Source: Triops longicaudatus (taxonomy: Eukaryota > Arthropoda > Branchiopoda > Notostraca > Triopsidae). Taken from it: DNA of 64,000 bases. The position numbers and the translations under genes are program-made. The first letter of the stretch is position 1, and every line of letters begins with the position of its first letter. The DNA is taken from assembly GCA_022885665.1 (NCBI GenBank), contig JAGQDJ010000633.1, positions 682,001 to 746,000 of the forward strand. Direction: 5' to 3'. This document shows, piece by piece, positions 22,608 through 34,500 of this stretch. Below the pieces are notes generated by a model. The model was not told the origin of the DNA. It worked only from the letters and a program-made list of their open reading frames with translations, and ran no database searches.

Positions 22608-23214
22608 GTTTCAGCTGTAGAATTTGACATCAGGTTTGGGCCACTGGAAAGAAACACTAAGCTGTCGTTTCTTTCAGCACATACCCAGCAGAACTAGAAT
22701 CATAACGGAAAAGAATAGTTAGCACAAAGTTGGCACACACTGGAATTGTATTAATATTTTTAAATATTATTTGTTCCTTTCGTTTGCTATTACTTTCCAA
22801 GGTCTGTATTATTCCGCTTTTCCTTCGCTGTTACTAAAGGAATATTTTACAATTTACACTTTTTAACCTTGTGAATGTAAATTTTGGAAAATTTCTATTT
22901 CGGCGATGACAACTGATCGTCGCCGTAAACATACACACAGAACACGTGTGAGTGGTGGGCCTAAGCTCAAAGCACGTTTGTGTTTCTGGCATTCAACGTT
23001 CACTGCACGGGTCTTAGGCCAGGTGGCCAAGTCCCTAAAGTTGCTGTGCGCGTACAGTCGCCAAAAACTCCAAGTCTTTGCCACGTCCAAAGCGTTGCCT
23101 AGGAACAGCGTTGCTTTCCTCCCGCCTCCCTTTACCGCTAGGTCCTAATTGTGAATTCGTACGCTTGCCGGATTAGTGAAGTTGCTGAGGACAAGTGCAA
23201 ATTAATTAACCAAA
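22608..23214. promoter_or_regulatory. Divergent promoter between aldo-keto reductase and SSR3
   Basis: 607 bp separate the two start codons, which point away from each other. The SSR3 side (about 22900-23150) is clearly more GC-rich than the surroundings and has a pyrimidine-rich stretch with CTCCCGCCTCCC near 23117. No TATA box was found. The open frame at 22906-23148 has no family motif and is treated as promoter or 5' UTR. Confidence 0.5.
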
Positions 23215-24001
23215 ATGTCTCAGAAACAAAAAGCTTTGTCCAAGGAAGAGGAATTGCTGTTGCAGGACTTCAGCCGAAATGTTTCCACCAAGTCTTCTGC
23301 TTTGTTCTACGGCAATGCATTCATTGTCTCTGCCATTCCCATCTGTAAGCGTAGCAGAGAACGTAAAGTAACTTGTAATAAAACATTTGTGATCACAGGG
23401 CTCTTCTGGAGAATTCACATGATGGATCCGTTAACCTCTGCCCCTCTTTTCTTGATCATGACATGCGTCAGCACTTACTTGGTGGCTTTTGCCTACAAGA
23501 ACAGCAAGTTCGTCCTTAAACATAAGGTAACTCGACGGGGATCGTTTGAAGCCTTTTTGCTGACGTTATGTGTTTCGTTTAGGTTGCTGTTAAGAGAGAG
23601 GAAGCCATTGCCCGTGAAATGAACAAGAAGTTGGCCGAAGACAAGAAGATGAGCAAGAAGGAAAAAGACGAACGGTAAATATTGACAAGCTAATCTCAAT
23701 GAACCTTGGTATTAATATCTATGTATTTGCCACTAGAATTCTTTGGAAAAAGAATGAAGTAGCGGAGTATGAAGCCACCACCTTTTCCATTTTCTACAAT
23801 AACGCTTTGTACCTTGCCTTGGTCATCACCGTCAGCTTCTTCATGCTTAAATCCTTTACCCCTTCAGTGTAAGTTTCTTTGCTTTTGAAGGATTTTTCTT
23901 AGTATGCTCACTGTATTTCTACTTTTCCCTTTAGGAACTACGTATTGTCCATTGGAGCTGCGAGTGGTCTCATTGCTTTGTTCTCAACGGGTACCAAGTA
24001 G
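23215..24001 (+). CDS. SSR3: Translocon-associated protein subunit gamma (SSR3/TRAP-gamma)
   Basis: Exons: 23215-23344, 23399-23526, 23583-23674, 23737-23868, 23935-24001. Phases agree; 183 codons (182 aa) against 185 in human. Diagnostic segments are LLLQDFSRNVSTKSSALFYG and NAFIVSAIPIWLFWRIH at the first membrane pair, STYLVAFAYKNSKFVLKHK, the charged cytosolic loop with KKMSKKEKDERILWKKNEV, EYEATTFSIFYNNALYL at the second pair, and a SGLIALFSTGTK end. TRAP-gamma is a four-helix ER membrane subunit of the TRAP complex. That complex sits beside SEC61 and the ribosome and helps insertion and topology of some secretory proteins. Introns are 54-66 bp. All parts are intact. Confidence 0.96.
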
Positions 24002-24205
24002 ACTTAAGTGCGGTGAAATATCATTTAAAGTTAAATACACACAAGGAATGTGGAGAGAGAGAGTGCAGTTTTTTCCATTATAAACATCAATTTTTTCAGC
24101 TGAATGATACATGTGAGAAAATACATGGTTTACGGGACTTCGTAAGAGAATGGTGTTGTCTTTCTTAGTTGAGGTATGGAAAATGCAGAAAAAGTAAAAC
24201 AAAGT

Positions 24206-24211
24206 AATAAA
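24206..24211 (+). terminator. Candidate SSR3 polyadenylation signal
   Basis: First AATAAA on the plus strand after the SSR3 stop, about 205 nt downstream in AT-rich sequence. An earlier non-canonical signal is possible. Confidence 0.4.
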
Positions 24212-24510
24212 AAACAAATTTAGTCTAAATATATTTTGCGGTGAAGTATGACCATGTCAGCTGACTTGATTAGCAGTCTTTATTAAAATTCTGGAGATTG
24301 CATTTATGAGCGAATTGGCTAACAAAGAATGTGGAGAAATGCCATATGCAAGGCTCCAACTACATAATGACCGGCGATTCTGGCAACTTGTGAAAAACAA
24401 CTCTCAGTAGTATTGCGAACCACTTAAGTAAATGCGTATTAACTCCAAAACTGCGTTGTCCTTTGTACATTCGAAACTTAGTCCAACGAATTGTCAAAAG
24501 ATTTGCACGA

Positions 24511-24629
24511 CTTAGGACCTAATATTAGGTCCTAAGGTTTAATGATCACCGGTTAAGATCATTAAAAAATACAGAAAAAATAACGGAAAAATTCTCCGCA
24601 AAATTCTCTTCAGCGATCACGCTGAAGAG
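24511..24629. repeat. Cluster of three perfect stem-loops
   Basis: Three adjacent inverted repeats within 119 bp. 24511-24536 is a perfect 26-bp palindrome (arm CTTAGGACCTAAT). 24538-24547 pairs with 24557-24566 (arm TTTAATGATC, 9-nt loop). 24606-24615 pairs with 24620-24629 (arm CTCTTCAGCG, 4-nt loop). There is no coding context. It could be the core of a foldback element or a structured RNA; neither is proven. Confidence 0.7.
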
Positions 24630-27600
24630 TATTCCGTGCTTAATTCTATTGAAGGGATAAATGGCAAACAAAGTGCGATATATAGAAATATTCACGCCTT
24701 TTAGTGTATAAGTAAATTTTCTCATTGCCCGTGAAATGAAAAAAAAAATCGAGAACAGGTTGTTGACATACAAAGAATACGCAGATTTCAATAAGTTGCC
24801 CTGGTAATTACATCTACATTGCGTAGCGAGAATATTACGAAAACACACAGGAAGTCAAATTAGGCAATGAAGTTGTGTATATGACCTTGAGTAGGCTTCT
24901 CATTATTCTTTTCCAAACGAGCAACTTCAATTTAGCATCATTAGAAGGCCATAAAAGTAGTCCTAATGAGCACGAAATCCGGTCCATATAAAGGAGCTGC
25001 GAGCGGAAAGAAGCATAGATGGCGTTGAAAACAGATGGCAGCCCAGTTGGGCAAAAAAGATAATGATAAATTCCTTTTAGTCGAGAGCTGTAAAAACTCG
25101 TGCACTGGCAAGGCCAACTGCTTCGAAAAAAAAAATCCAGTAGAAAAAGATCAAAGAGTATACGCGAAAAACGAACAATTGATGGTTCATTTAACAAAAT
25201 TGACACTCTCATAAGAAAAATGTAGTTCTTTATTTCCCATTGTCAAATTCCCAGAGTTTCGGAAGATAGTTGCAAACATTACATGTCTTCCAAATACTTA
25301 ACGATGATAAGTTGAACGCTAAATATTCTAAAAAGCCTCTAATATTTACAGTAAATTTACATGACGTTTATAAACTCAATAGTTTCCAGTAGTTATACAA
25401 ATCTAGGGCCGTGCATTTACACGACATCATAGTGCGAAAAAATACGTCTAACATGTCAATATTAACGTCATGCAGACGAAATAAAATACGAGAAAGAATA
25501 CTTCGTATATCTCCGCAAAGCAGCACAGTGCATCATTGGTATAGACAGTCCTCCTCTTCGTATTAATGAATTTTCCCTTTTTGGAATTACATCATCAACT
25601 ATTTTGTGTAATGTCCTGTTAATAATACATCGTCTCAGAACTTATATTTATCTAAAATCCCTCTAACTGTTTAACAGAAAGACTTCGGCTAAGTCCGTAT
25701 CACGGAACTAATTTTGCCTGTTATTGCTTAAAACTGATATTACTCGTGATCCAACGCAGAGTAGATTGTAACAAATGAAAACGAACTTCTTTCACTAAAC
25801 GTTTACAGGTCTTTCGATTTTCTAAAAAAAAAAAAAAAAGTCGGGTTAGCCCGGACACAGTGAATGCTATTTCGGACGATAGTTCGGCTCGTGCACTAAG
25901 TTAACAATAAAAACCGATGTGTATTACAATTCACCCAAGACTCCTGACAAGTAGATTGGTTAGTGTCCTTATGCGGAAAGACAGGTTCACCGCAATTTTT
26001 CGTTTCTAGCTCTCTTGAAACGATTGAGAAAATGAGCAACGTCTAGTTTGACGAAAGATTTATTATCGTATGGTTTTTATTCGTTTGTTTGTGGCCCATT
26101 GAGGATTCTAAGATAGTTTTTCCTCGAATAGAAAGAGTTATGGATTTCTGTTTAATGAGTGCTCTACGGGTTTGCTGTCCAGGTAGAACATTAAAGCTGT
26201 GGAGCGAACGAGTTTTTGAAACACCTGCGTTTTATATATCAGTAAAATATCTTTACTGTTGAGTGACATCAATCTATGAACAATATATGAAATACAATGT
26301 TATCGGACATATCTCCTTCACCTACTGAAACTGACATACACGAAAGATATCTACTGAAACAGATAAGTGCAAGACTTATTATCCTGTAGTGAGTACGCAT
26401 AGATATCTTGTTTGTCTTTAGACATATAAACAAAGATTTTTTGCAGGACGCTCCACTGGCATTAAAAATGTCGCTTTAGTGCTAACGTAACACGAGTACG
26501 AATTCGCTGAATTCTTACTGGGCTCTTCATAGGGCAAATTATTCACCTGAATTAGAGCTGGCACTATTTTAGTTGGGAAAAAATAACTGCAAATTTTTTA
26601 CCCGGAGTAATGATCCACTTTGCTAAAAACGTGATGGAAGTCACGAGTAAAATATTTGTTCCATTTTTGAAAATTACCTCGAACTCCGTGTACTGAAACT
26701 TCATTTCCGTTAATAATTTGAGCTTACGTTTCTATGTCTTCCCAAAGAGAAGCCTTTCTTGACCTTTCTGCTTTCCCAGCTTCCAGATCTTTCCATCGAA
26801 CTCGTCAAAAGTGGCCTAAAGTGTCTTATTTTTGCATTTTTTTCAGGCTAGTGCAGGAACACTTGAGAAACCCTTACTTTGCTCGCTTACACGGTTTTTC
26901 ATGCATACTAATTTTAACTTGTGCAATATGGTGGTAGTTCTAGTCGTTGTCTTGCATCTTGTATAAATTCTAAGTTACTGAAGTTGAGCAGGAAAAATGT
27001 TTGACTATTGACGTTCAAGCCTAGTATAGTACAAAGTAAGGCTGAGCTTTTTAATAGAAGGTTAAGGTGTACAGTACAAACATAGAAAATATAATAAAGC
27101 TCATCGAAATTTATAAATATGCCGCCAACTGTTGCTCATTTCAAAGGTGTAAGAAAAACTGCAGTAAAGAATCACTCAGTAGAAAAAGACTCAGCGAAAA
27201 ATTTGACAGGATACTGCCAATAACCCTTTCCGTCCCCAAATTAAGATGCCGAGAAGATAAAGTTTAGCTAGCCAGGGGGTAACTTTGAAGGGATGGTTTT
27301 CAAGTTTCTCGGAAAGGCAAACCGTTGAAGAACTACAGTCAGGAATATTCTACAGTAAGAAAAGGATGTCAATTCTTTACCTGAGCTGCAAGGAACGCTT
27401 TAAACGAGAGGAAGTGTACTAAACATGTTGGTCATGAACTCCGATTTCTCGTTTCGCTGCCAACCTACGATGCAAGCGTTATTTTAACCCTAAGTCGTCG
27501 TAATCGTTTTCCTAATTCTTCCTTTCTTCTAATTGATTACTCGCGGCAGTCTATTATACAAGCCAAAAACATAAGTAATATCTTTTGTCTCTTCTAATAA

Positions 27601-30600
27601 CTAACATAGATTAAACTCTCGTTGTAAAGAACCTTTTAGTAATGAAATTTCAGATACAGATTTTAAGATTTCGAGGTAGGTAACTCTTTTTAAAAAATCT
27701 GGTACAGTAAACAGAATTTGCCAGATAATTATCTGTTCCTAGTGGGTTCGTTACAACGAGGTTATCCTCTGTTTTGATTATCTTCATAACGTCATTTAAA
27801 TGCCTTATTTTCCGTTATTAACATGCTTGTGGTATTTCATTGAACCGGGATACAGCGTTTTTTATCATTTGGATTGTATCTTTACGTAAAATGAGTGTTC
27901 CATATATAATACACTCTCGTAACAAGCGATAGCCAAAAGTGCACTTAAGCAAGAAACTATTCATTACAAATCTTCAAGTTGCCTAAAATAAGACTCGTTT
28001 TCTTCCACTCTGTAATCACAAACATTACGCAAATTTCTCGGAGTTATTTCTAGACTAAAATACAATGAGTAGGATTTTTAACCTCTAATTCAATTGTGTA
28101 ATCCAAGTCACTAGACATAATAAGGCTCCGTTTCCTTATCTTGAGTTATAGAGGAAAATCGCGGATTTCCGTCTGATTTCCCTTCGGTAACACGTTCTTA
28201 AACGTGATACCTAAACGTCCAACACAGTTTATTAATCAAGTGGGTGTTACTCAGAGAAAACAGTGCAACAATTCGCGGTATTTTGTTTGGTAATTGGAGT
28301 TAAAATGGCAATGAAAACGCAGCTTTAGAGCTTTTACGGCACATGCATTTTCTCGCGTCGCTTCTAGTCTCAAGCTTATTTGTTCGTAAATTTGTTAATA
28401 CTGCCTTTTGACACGAAACCTGACAACTTAGTGCTTTTTTAATGTACAAGGTCAAATCAACGGAAAGAAGTAAAGCAACGAGAAAACCAGGTTACTGCGT
28501 CAAATAGCTTTGGTCTCCTATACAATCTTGTCTCTTTTGTCCCGACCGCGATGCTATGCGGTGCGGTTCCCGTTCTGGCTTGCTGCGCGGCCCCAATAGC
28601 TATCACGGGGCGTGACTAAACCGCGGGCCAATCCCTTATTTCCTAGGCCTCTCCCTATTATCCATACATAGCGCTTCAAATATCGTGCTCTCTACTCCCG
28701 AATATTGGTTTTTCGACACAGTTTTATTACCATTTCGTTTGCATTGTTCAGGTATTTTTTAAATATGACTGTTTTCTACAAGTCTACAACAAATCGTGTT
28801 GTTCTGACGACGAAAGCTGAAGCCGTGTCACGGATAACGGCCAAGGATTCGCGGAGCGTGACCATTGAGAATGAACTCCAACAACTTTGTGAGCTTCAGA
28901 AAGCTATTTTTACGAGAAACTAAGACTTGCGAATGCCTTACGGAGCTCTAGGAATGCTTAAAGAACTCCTGGGAAGGTGGGAAAACAACCATTTTCTGAT
29001 CTTGTGGATAATTTTGTCACTAGTGAAACAACTCCAGGGAACACGAAGTACTTTTACGTTTGAACGCCACCGAAGCTGTCATAGAAAAACGCGACACTTT
29101 ATGCCCTTGGTATGAATCAGCAACAAGAAACAATGCCTCCTTTTTCGAGGAACACAGATAAGCTTGGCAAATTGGAAGTACTGTACTTGGTCATTCTTTA
29201 ACACAACTGCGACGTTTACAATTGTCTTTTGCGTCTGCACTAACCTAGTAATCAGGTTTGCTTCAAAGGATTTCCAGGAATACGCATGGCTCGCAATAAT
29301 TAAAACTACAATCTTCCTTGATTCAATCAGGTCTACTTGAGCGGCTATCCTATTAGCAACAACGCTCGAACTTTAATGCAATGTTGGTCATGGCTATGTT
29401 TGCTCAAAACGATTTCGTGGTTCGAATTGATTAAAACATTACTACGATTTATTCTGCCAGACCTTCTTGCACGTCGTTATACTATTGGTTAAAATAGGGA
29501 TTTAGATTTTGCTACTGATGGACATCGGCAACGCATGAATTGAGCTTCGCTCGCTCTAAATCTCTACACTAATTAGTTCGTAGTGTTAAATCGCAGTTTT
29601 AACGTGCAACTTTCCTCATTTTAGACAAAGCATCACTCGATTGCCTTATTTGCAAATGCGTAAAAAGAAGCCCTTTTCTCTTCGGACAAAAAAACGTATG
29701 TCCGTTTTTTGTTTTGGCGTCAGCTTTTCAATTCTGCCGACGGTGATAGACAAAGCAGCATTCTCCAGTGTAAGCAAACTTTTAACTAATCTTGGAAGAA
29801 ACATTTTAGCCGCTAAAAGAAATGATAAAAGGCGTCTGCAACTGCGGAGAGGAGTCCTATAAATTGCCGCCGTCGTAAGCAACGAGTCGGAGTAGCAAGA
29901 AGTAAAGAGAAGGAAGGAAAAGGAATGGGGAGAGCTAGAACGCTGAACGAACGCTGCATTAGAGCGAGACCACAAAACGAAGCCAAGAAAAAGCAAAGGA
30001 AAGAAAGCCAGCCAAGTCTTCATGAAGAGTGAGAGAGAGGAGAGACAGAGAGGAAAGAGGAGGAAACAAGGGAACAGGCAGCCAAGAACTGTAAAGTGGG
30101 GGATGTTTACTGAGGGAGGGTTCGCTTCACTCGATGCTACTGAGTTAGCGCTATTTAAAGCTGTTAAATGCCAGCATGTTGCAATTAAAGTTAATTACGA
30201 ATTAATGAGAGCAAGTAAAGGACAAAAACATGTCCTAGAGTGCAGCAAGTATAGGTTTTTCTACTCATATGAAAGTCTTCGAACAGGATAAAGGGAGACA
30301 GAAGGGCGTATCGATCCATAGGGCGCTCCATCTCCATGGTAACCACATTCGTGTGATGTGTGTGTATAGAGAGTATATGCTGTGCCTGTCCTCGAAACGA
30401 GAGAAAGCGAACCATTGTAAAAGGCGAGAACCTTAGAGAGAAAATTTGAAGAGACAGATTTCTCCCTTTTGTTTTGTGTAGTGCTACACTCAGTTCCTCT
30501 TCTTGAAAGCCAGTTAGTTATGTTTTAATATATGGTCCGCAATTTTAGCCTTTTTTGATTCGCTGAAACCAGTCGAAGAAAGAATGGGCGTAAAAAGTTT

Positions 30601-31590
30601 TGTACATCACGAAAGATTTCGTATCTTTTTACTATACTTATTTTTTGGATGCGGGAAACTTTTGTCCAGAGAAAAATCGAATCCAAGCTTACTTCATATT
30701 TAATGAAAATTACGAAAACTTCATAATTTTGGAAGCACTTTTAAATTAAAGAGGATCAGAGCTGCTGAGACGTAGTTAATTCATTCTCAGCAAAAGGCGT
30801 GTACAAGCTTTTTGATGAATTGCGCAAGAGAAAAAATGAGAAAAAAATGTAGGCTACGTTTTGCATGCGATAGAATAACCGCATGATAATTTTCTCTGTA
30901 TGAGCATTTTCCGCTTCCGACGACTGTATGCGGTGTCGCACTATTCATTTAGACAGGAATGTAGTTATTTTTTTTCTCGGTCCGCTCAAATAGTCAAGGA
31001 CCCATGTGCGTCAGTAGATACTTCCCGAGCTTGAATGAAAAGATTATTCCGTTCATAACACACGTAAGCGCAACGATATCTTGTTCTACATTACTCACAA
31101 TTTGAACGTAAGCAATGTACGCTTGTGCGTAAGCAATGCAAATCTGAAGTTTGCATTATGAAAATGTTCTGAAATAAATTTTTACACGCGTACTTCTCAT
31201 GTACTAACTCTAGAAACAAACAAGAACTTTCGGTTTCAATGGAAGAACAAAAACGATCCGTTTAATTCCAAGCCTTTGTACAATTTTCCGAACACAAACC
31301 AATAACATTTCTGTTCCTCCGACTTTTAAAAAAGAGAAGCAACAAACGACAACAGTATATGGTTATACTAAATTACAAGTGAGACACAAATAGGAGATGC
31401 GGGAGTAAAAAGCGGGACAGCGTTGGGAATCTTACAAGCTGTGTTATCCGAGAACAAAACGCCACATTCTTTGTACTAGCTTAACGGCGGGGTATGCGGT
31501 AAAAAAAAGGGTTACTAACAACTCGCTGAAATCTATGTGCAACATGATAACAAAGCGATCTCAGTTCGTGCTGAAAATCAGCATACGGCG
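24630..31590. other. About 7 kb with no recognised gene between SSR3 and PCGF gene A
   Basis: AT-rich and without family motifs. A short GC-rich patch lies at about 28535-28650. The plus-strand frames at 28705-29115 look faintly coding (for example ENELQQLCELQKAIF) but match nothing I recognise. At 27743-27770 a GGGTTCGTTACAACGAGG segment resembles one end of the pogo-like MITE family found further right. Minus-strand 3' UTR sequence of PCGF gene A must begin just below 31591. Confidence 0.5.
29880..30090. promoter_or_regulatory. GA-rich tract with GAGAG runs
   Basis: The plus strand is strongly purine-biased, with GAGAGAGAGG and related runs at about 30028-30060. Such tracts bind GAGA-type factors in insects. 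It lies about 1.5 kb past the 3' end of PCGF gene A. Function unknown. Confidence 0.3.
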
Positions 31591-34500
31591 TCAGTTGGTA
31601 GGAAGTTTCTGGTGCTCCGAAGCCAGAGTATTGCTTTGGGACACGGCTGGGGCGGAAAGAGAGGAAGGAGTCAATACAGCTGAGTTGAGAGCCGAACGTC
31701 TTTGATGCAAAAGAGAGGGGTTAGGAATATGACGGACGCTACGATTCAGACTATGAGGATGCATCAAAGGCTCCGAGTCCACGGTAGCCATCTTTTTACC
31801 AGGAGTGGTGGTTTGCACAGTAATGCCTCGTTGGTTAACACGGTAGGCTGAGGTACTCACTGGAAGCGTTACAGCGCCGGTATTCACCGACGACGTGGGC
31901 GTAAAAGTTATACCAGAAGAACTCGCATTCAGCAGCGTTCGGTTTAACCCTACCGACAGCGGGTGGTTTGTCAATCGCTGCGAGTTCTGAAGCGAAGCAG
32001 CCATATTGTTACGCAAGGTCTGGAGAAGTTGCGAGGGTAACTGCTTTGAAGGAGACATCGCTGTCCGGCTAAGCGTAGCGTCACTGAAAGCTGGTAGCGG
32101 TGGCGCTCGGGAGACGAGCGCAGCTGTTTGAGATAGCGTCAGCAGATTGCGTAATGCATCCGAGGGTTGATTCTGGTACGTATGGTGAGATCGGGAAAGT
32201 TTGCTCTGCCGCTGAGCTGGTTTGGTGGTCACTGGATTAGGATGGACAATGAAACGCTCTGTAGAGGGCGGTGGCGGTGGGGCGTGTTGGGACAGTTTCA
32301 ACGAGAGGAGTTGGTGTTGTCGCTGAGCCAAACTATCAGCGATCGAAGTGAGTTTCTGCGACGGAGCTAACCGATTTACGGACGTCGAGCTCGTGCTACT
32401 TTGGCGGCTGGAGGCGGCGGGAACCGTGACTTCTGTGATAGTGACAGAATGGGACGGTGACGAGTCGTCATGCGGTTGAAGGGAATTGGGACTAGGACTT
32501 GGGCTAGGACTGGGATAAATGTGCATGCTACTGTTTGTGATCGACTTCCGCGCGGTTAGTTTGGTAGTCGACGGGATGATAAGGTCTATCGCGGCTAACT
32601 TCGTTTCTTTCAAGTCTGAACGGTCTTTGGCTGGTGGAGAAGTCTCGGTAGACGTGGGTACTCCAGACGATCGTCGACTTTTTGTTGTCAAATCTAAAGC
32701 ACCATTAACGTCATGCGTAGCGTCCTCTGAAGCCTTTTCGCTTTTCTGTTCAGAAGCATTGCTAGAAACTTCGATTTCCATGGGAACTGGTTTATCAGTG
32801 GTCGAAGTCTCTTTCGGTGCCGACTGCTCGTCAGTAGCTTGGGGTGCTGGCGTAGAATCGGGCGCGGTTGAGTTAGGTACGTCGCTGGAGACGGAACTCG
32901 GATTTATGTTGTTAGACATTTCTGCAGTACTGGCTACTTCGGCTGCCGCTACCAGCAATCCTAACATACTCCCAGCTGTCGAAGTTCCGGATTCCTCTAC
33001 TTTGGGAACTGGCGCACTGGAGACATTGGAAGGTGCTGGTTCCAATGACGGTTCAATTTGTGTTGGCTCTAAACAGTGAGCTTCACCTTCCGTTGAAGCT
33101 GAATGCGTTTTACGTATTTTTTCGGGACGATCTTTGGACGCTAGCTCGCAAGAACTCATACTGCGTTTTCGCGCTTGGGGCCCTTGCGTTGGTTGCACAA
33201 ACTTCTCCTGACTCACCCTTAGTTTCTTCTTCAGGAGTTGATGAATGGCCTGCACCATGGTTCCGCGGGACAGGTGAGATTTTTTGTGTTCCCGCTTCGA
33301 CTTTTTCATTTTGCTGCGTTTCGATTTCTTCCTGTGCGAGGGCAACGATAACGAGATGGATGCTGTTATTCGTTTGGGCTCGGAACCAGGAAGTTGCTCA
33401 ACAGCAGGGGGAGGAGAAGGAGGCGCAGGAGGTGGAAGAGGAGAGGAAGGAGGAGAGGTACGAGATGAGGAAGTCGGAGCTGGTGTTGGAGTATCCTCTT
33501 GTTGCTCGTCAGATTGAAGGGAAGGAATTTCGTTGGTAATTTTGTCTTCTTTTGACGGCCGCACATGTTTCTGGTGACGACGATGACGCAAAGATTTGGA
33601 TTTTTTGGGCAGCACAGGAACGTGCGGCTTGAGGAAAGGAGTGGTGGTAGCCAAAGTTGGTTCGTCGTCTGTTGATTTAGGCGTAACAGGAGGAATTTCG
33701 GATACTGGGGTGATCTCTATGGGTGGAAGAGGTGGAGTGACTGCCGAGACGATTTGATAGTGTAACTTGAGTGGGGCTTCCTATGAGGTAATAAAGACGT
33801 TCCCAGGTTATAGAAATAATCCCCAAGATATTACGTAATTCTCATGCACGCGTGCAAAATTCAAATTTTTCAGTCGAACAAGTCTTCCTTGAATACAGGA
33901 AAACTCCGATTAAGTACAGCCTTCATTATGTCAACTGCTGCGGATTCTGTTTTTCTTGATTGATGTGATTTTGTTATTTTGCTACGATTTGATTTTCACT
34001 GGTGTCTCAAATGGAATGAGAAATGTAAAATTGACGTTCAAAATATATATTCTTCCCATTGCTACTTTCTTTTAGGACAAGATTTTTCTAGCACAGTTGT
34101 AGTGGTCATAAACATGTGTAGCAAATGTTGTCTTTTATTTAACATGTCAGCCACCGTCGGGACTTGACTGCTTGTTTAAATAGGAGTTTTGTTATATTAT
34201 AATGTGCCAGACCAGGGGATGAATGTCATCCCGCAAATGATGTCAGTGAATTTATTTTACTTTCCACAAAAAAGGAGAGAAAAAGAAGGAAGAGAGAAGT
34301 CAGTAATAGTGTACTAACCTGAGTCCATTTGTAGATGTAAGCGATATCTAATAAACGAAAGGAAGTAGGCAAGACTTCCCCGCAGCACAAGACTTGGACC
34401 TTTGGAAAAGAAATTGGCGAAGATAGAATTTTAGAGTACGGTTTTCAAAATCTCATTACAATTTGGGACATTAACGTACTTTGTAGGACGAGTCTAGGTT

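Noticed and set aside
22906..23148. Plus-strand 80-codon frame just before SSR3
   Set aside because: Explained by the GC-rich divergent promoter and 5' UTR; no family motif.
32519..33539. Long plus-strand frames opposite the PCGF gene A tail (186 and 168 codons)
   Set aside because: They are antisense shadows of a biased Ser/Pro/Thr-rich coding exon; they have no domain and no splice context.
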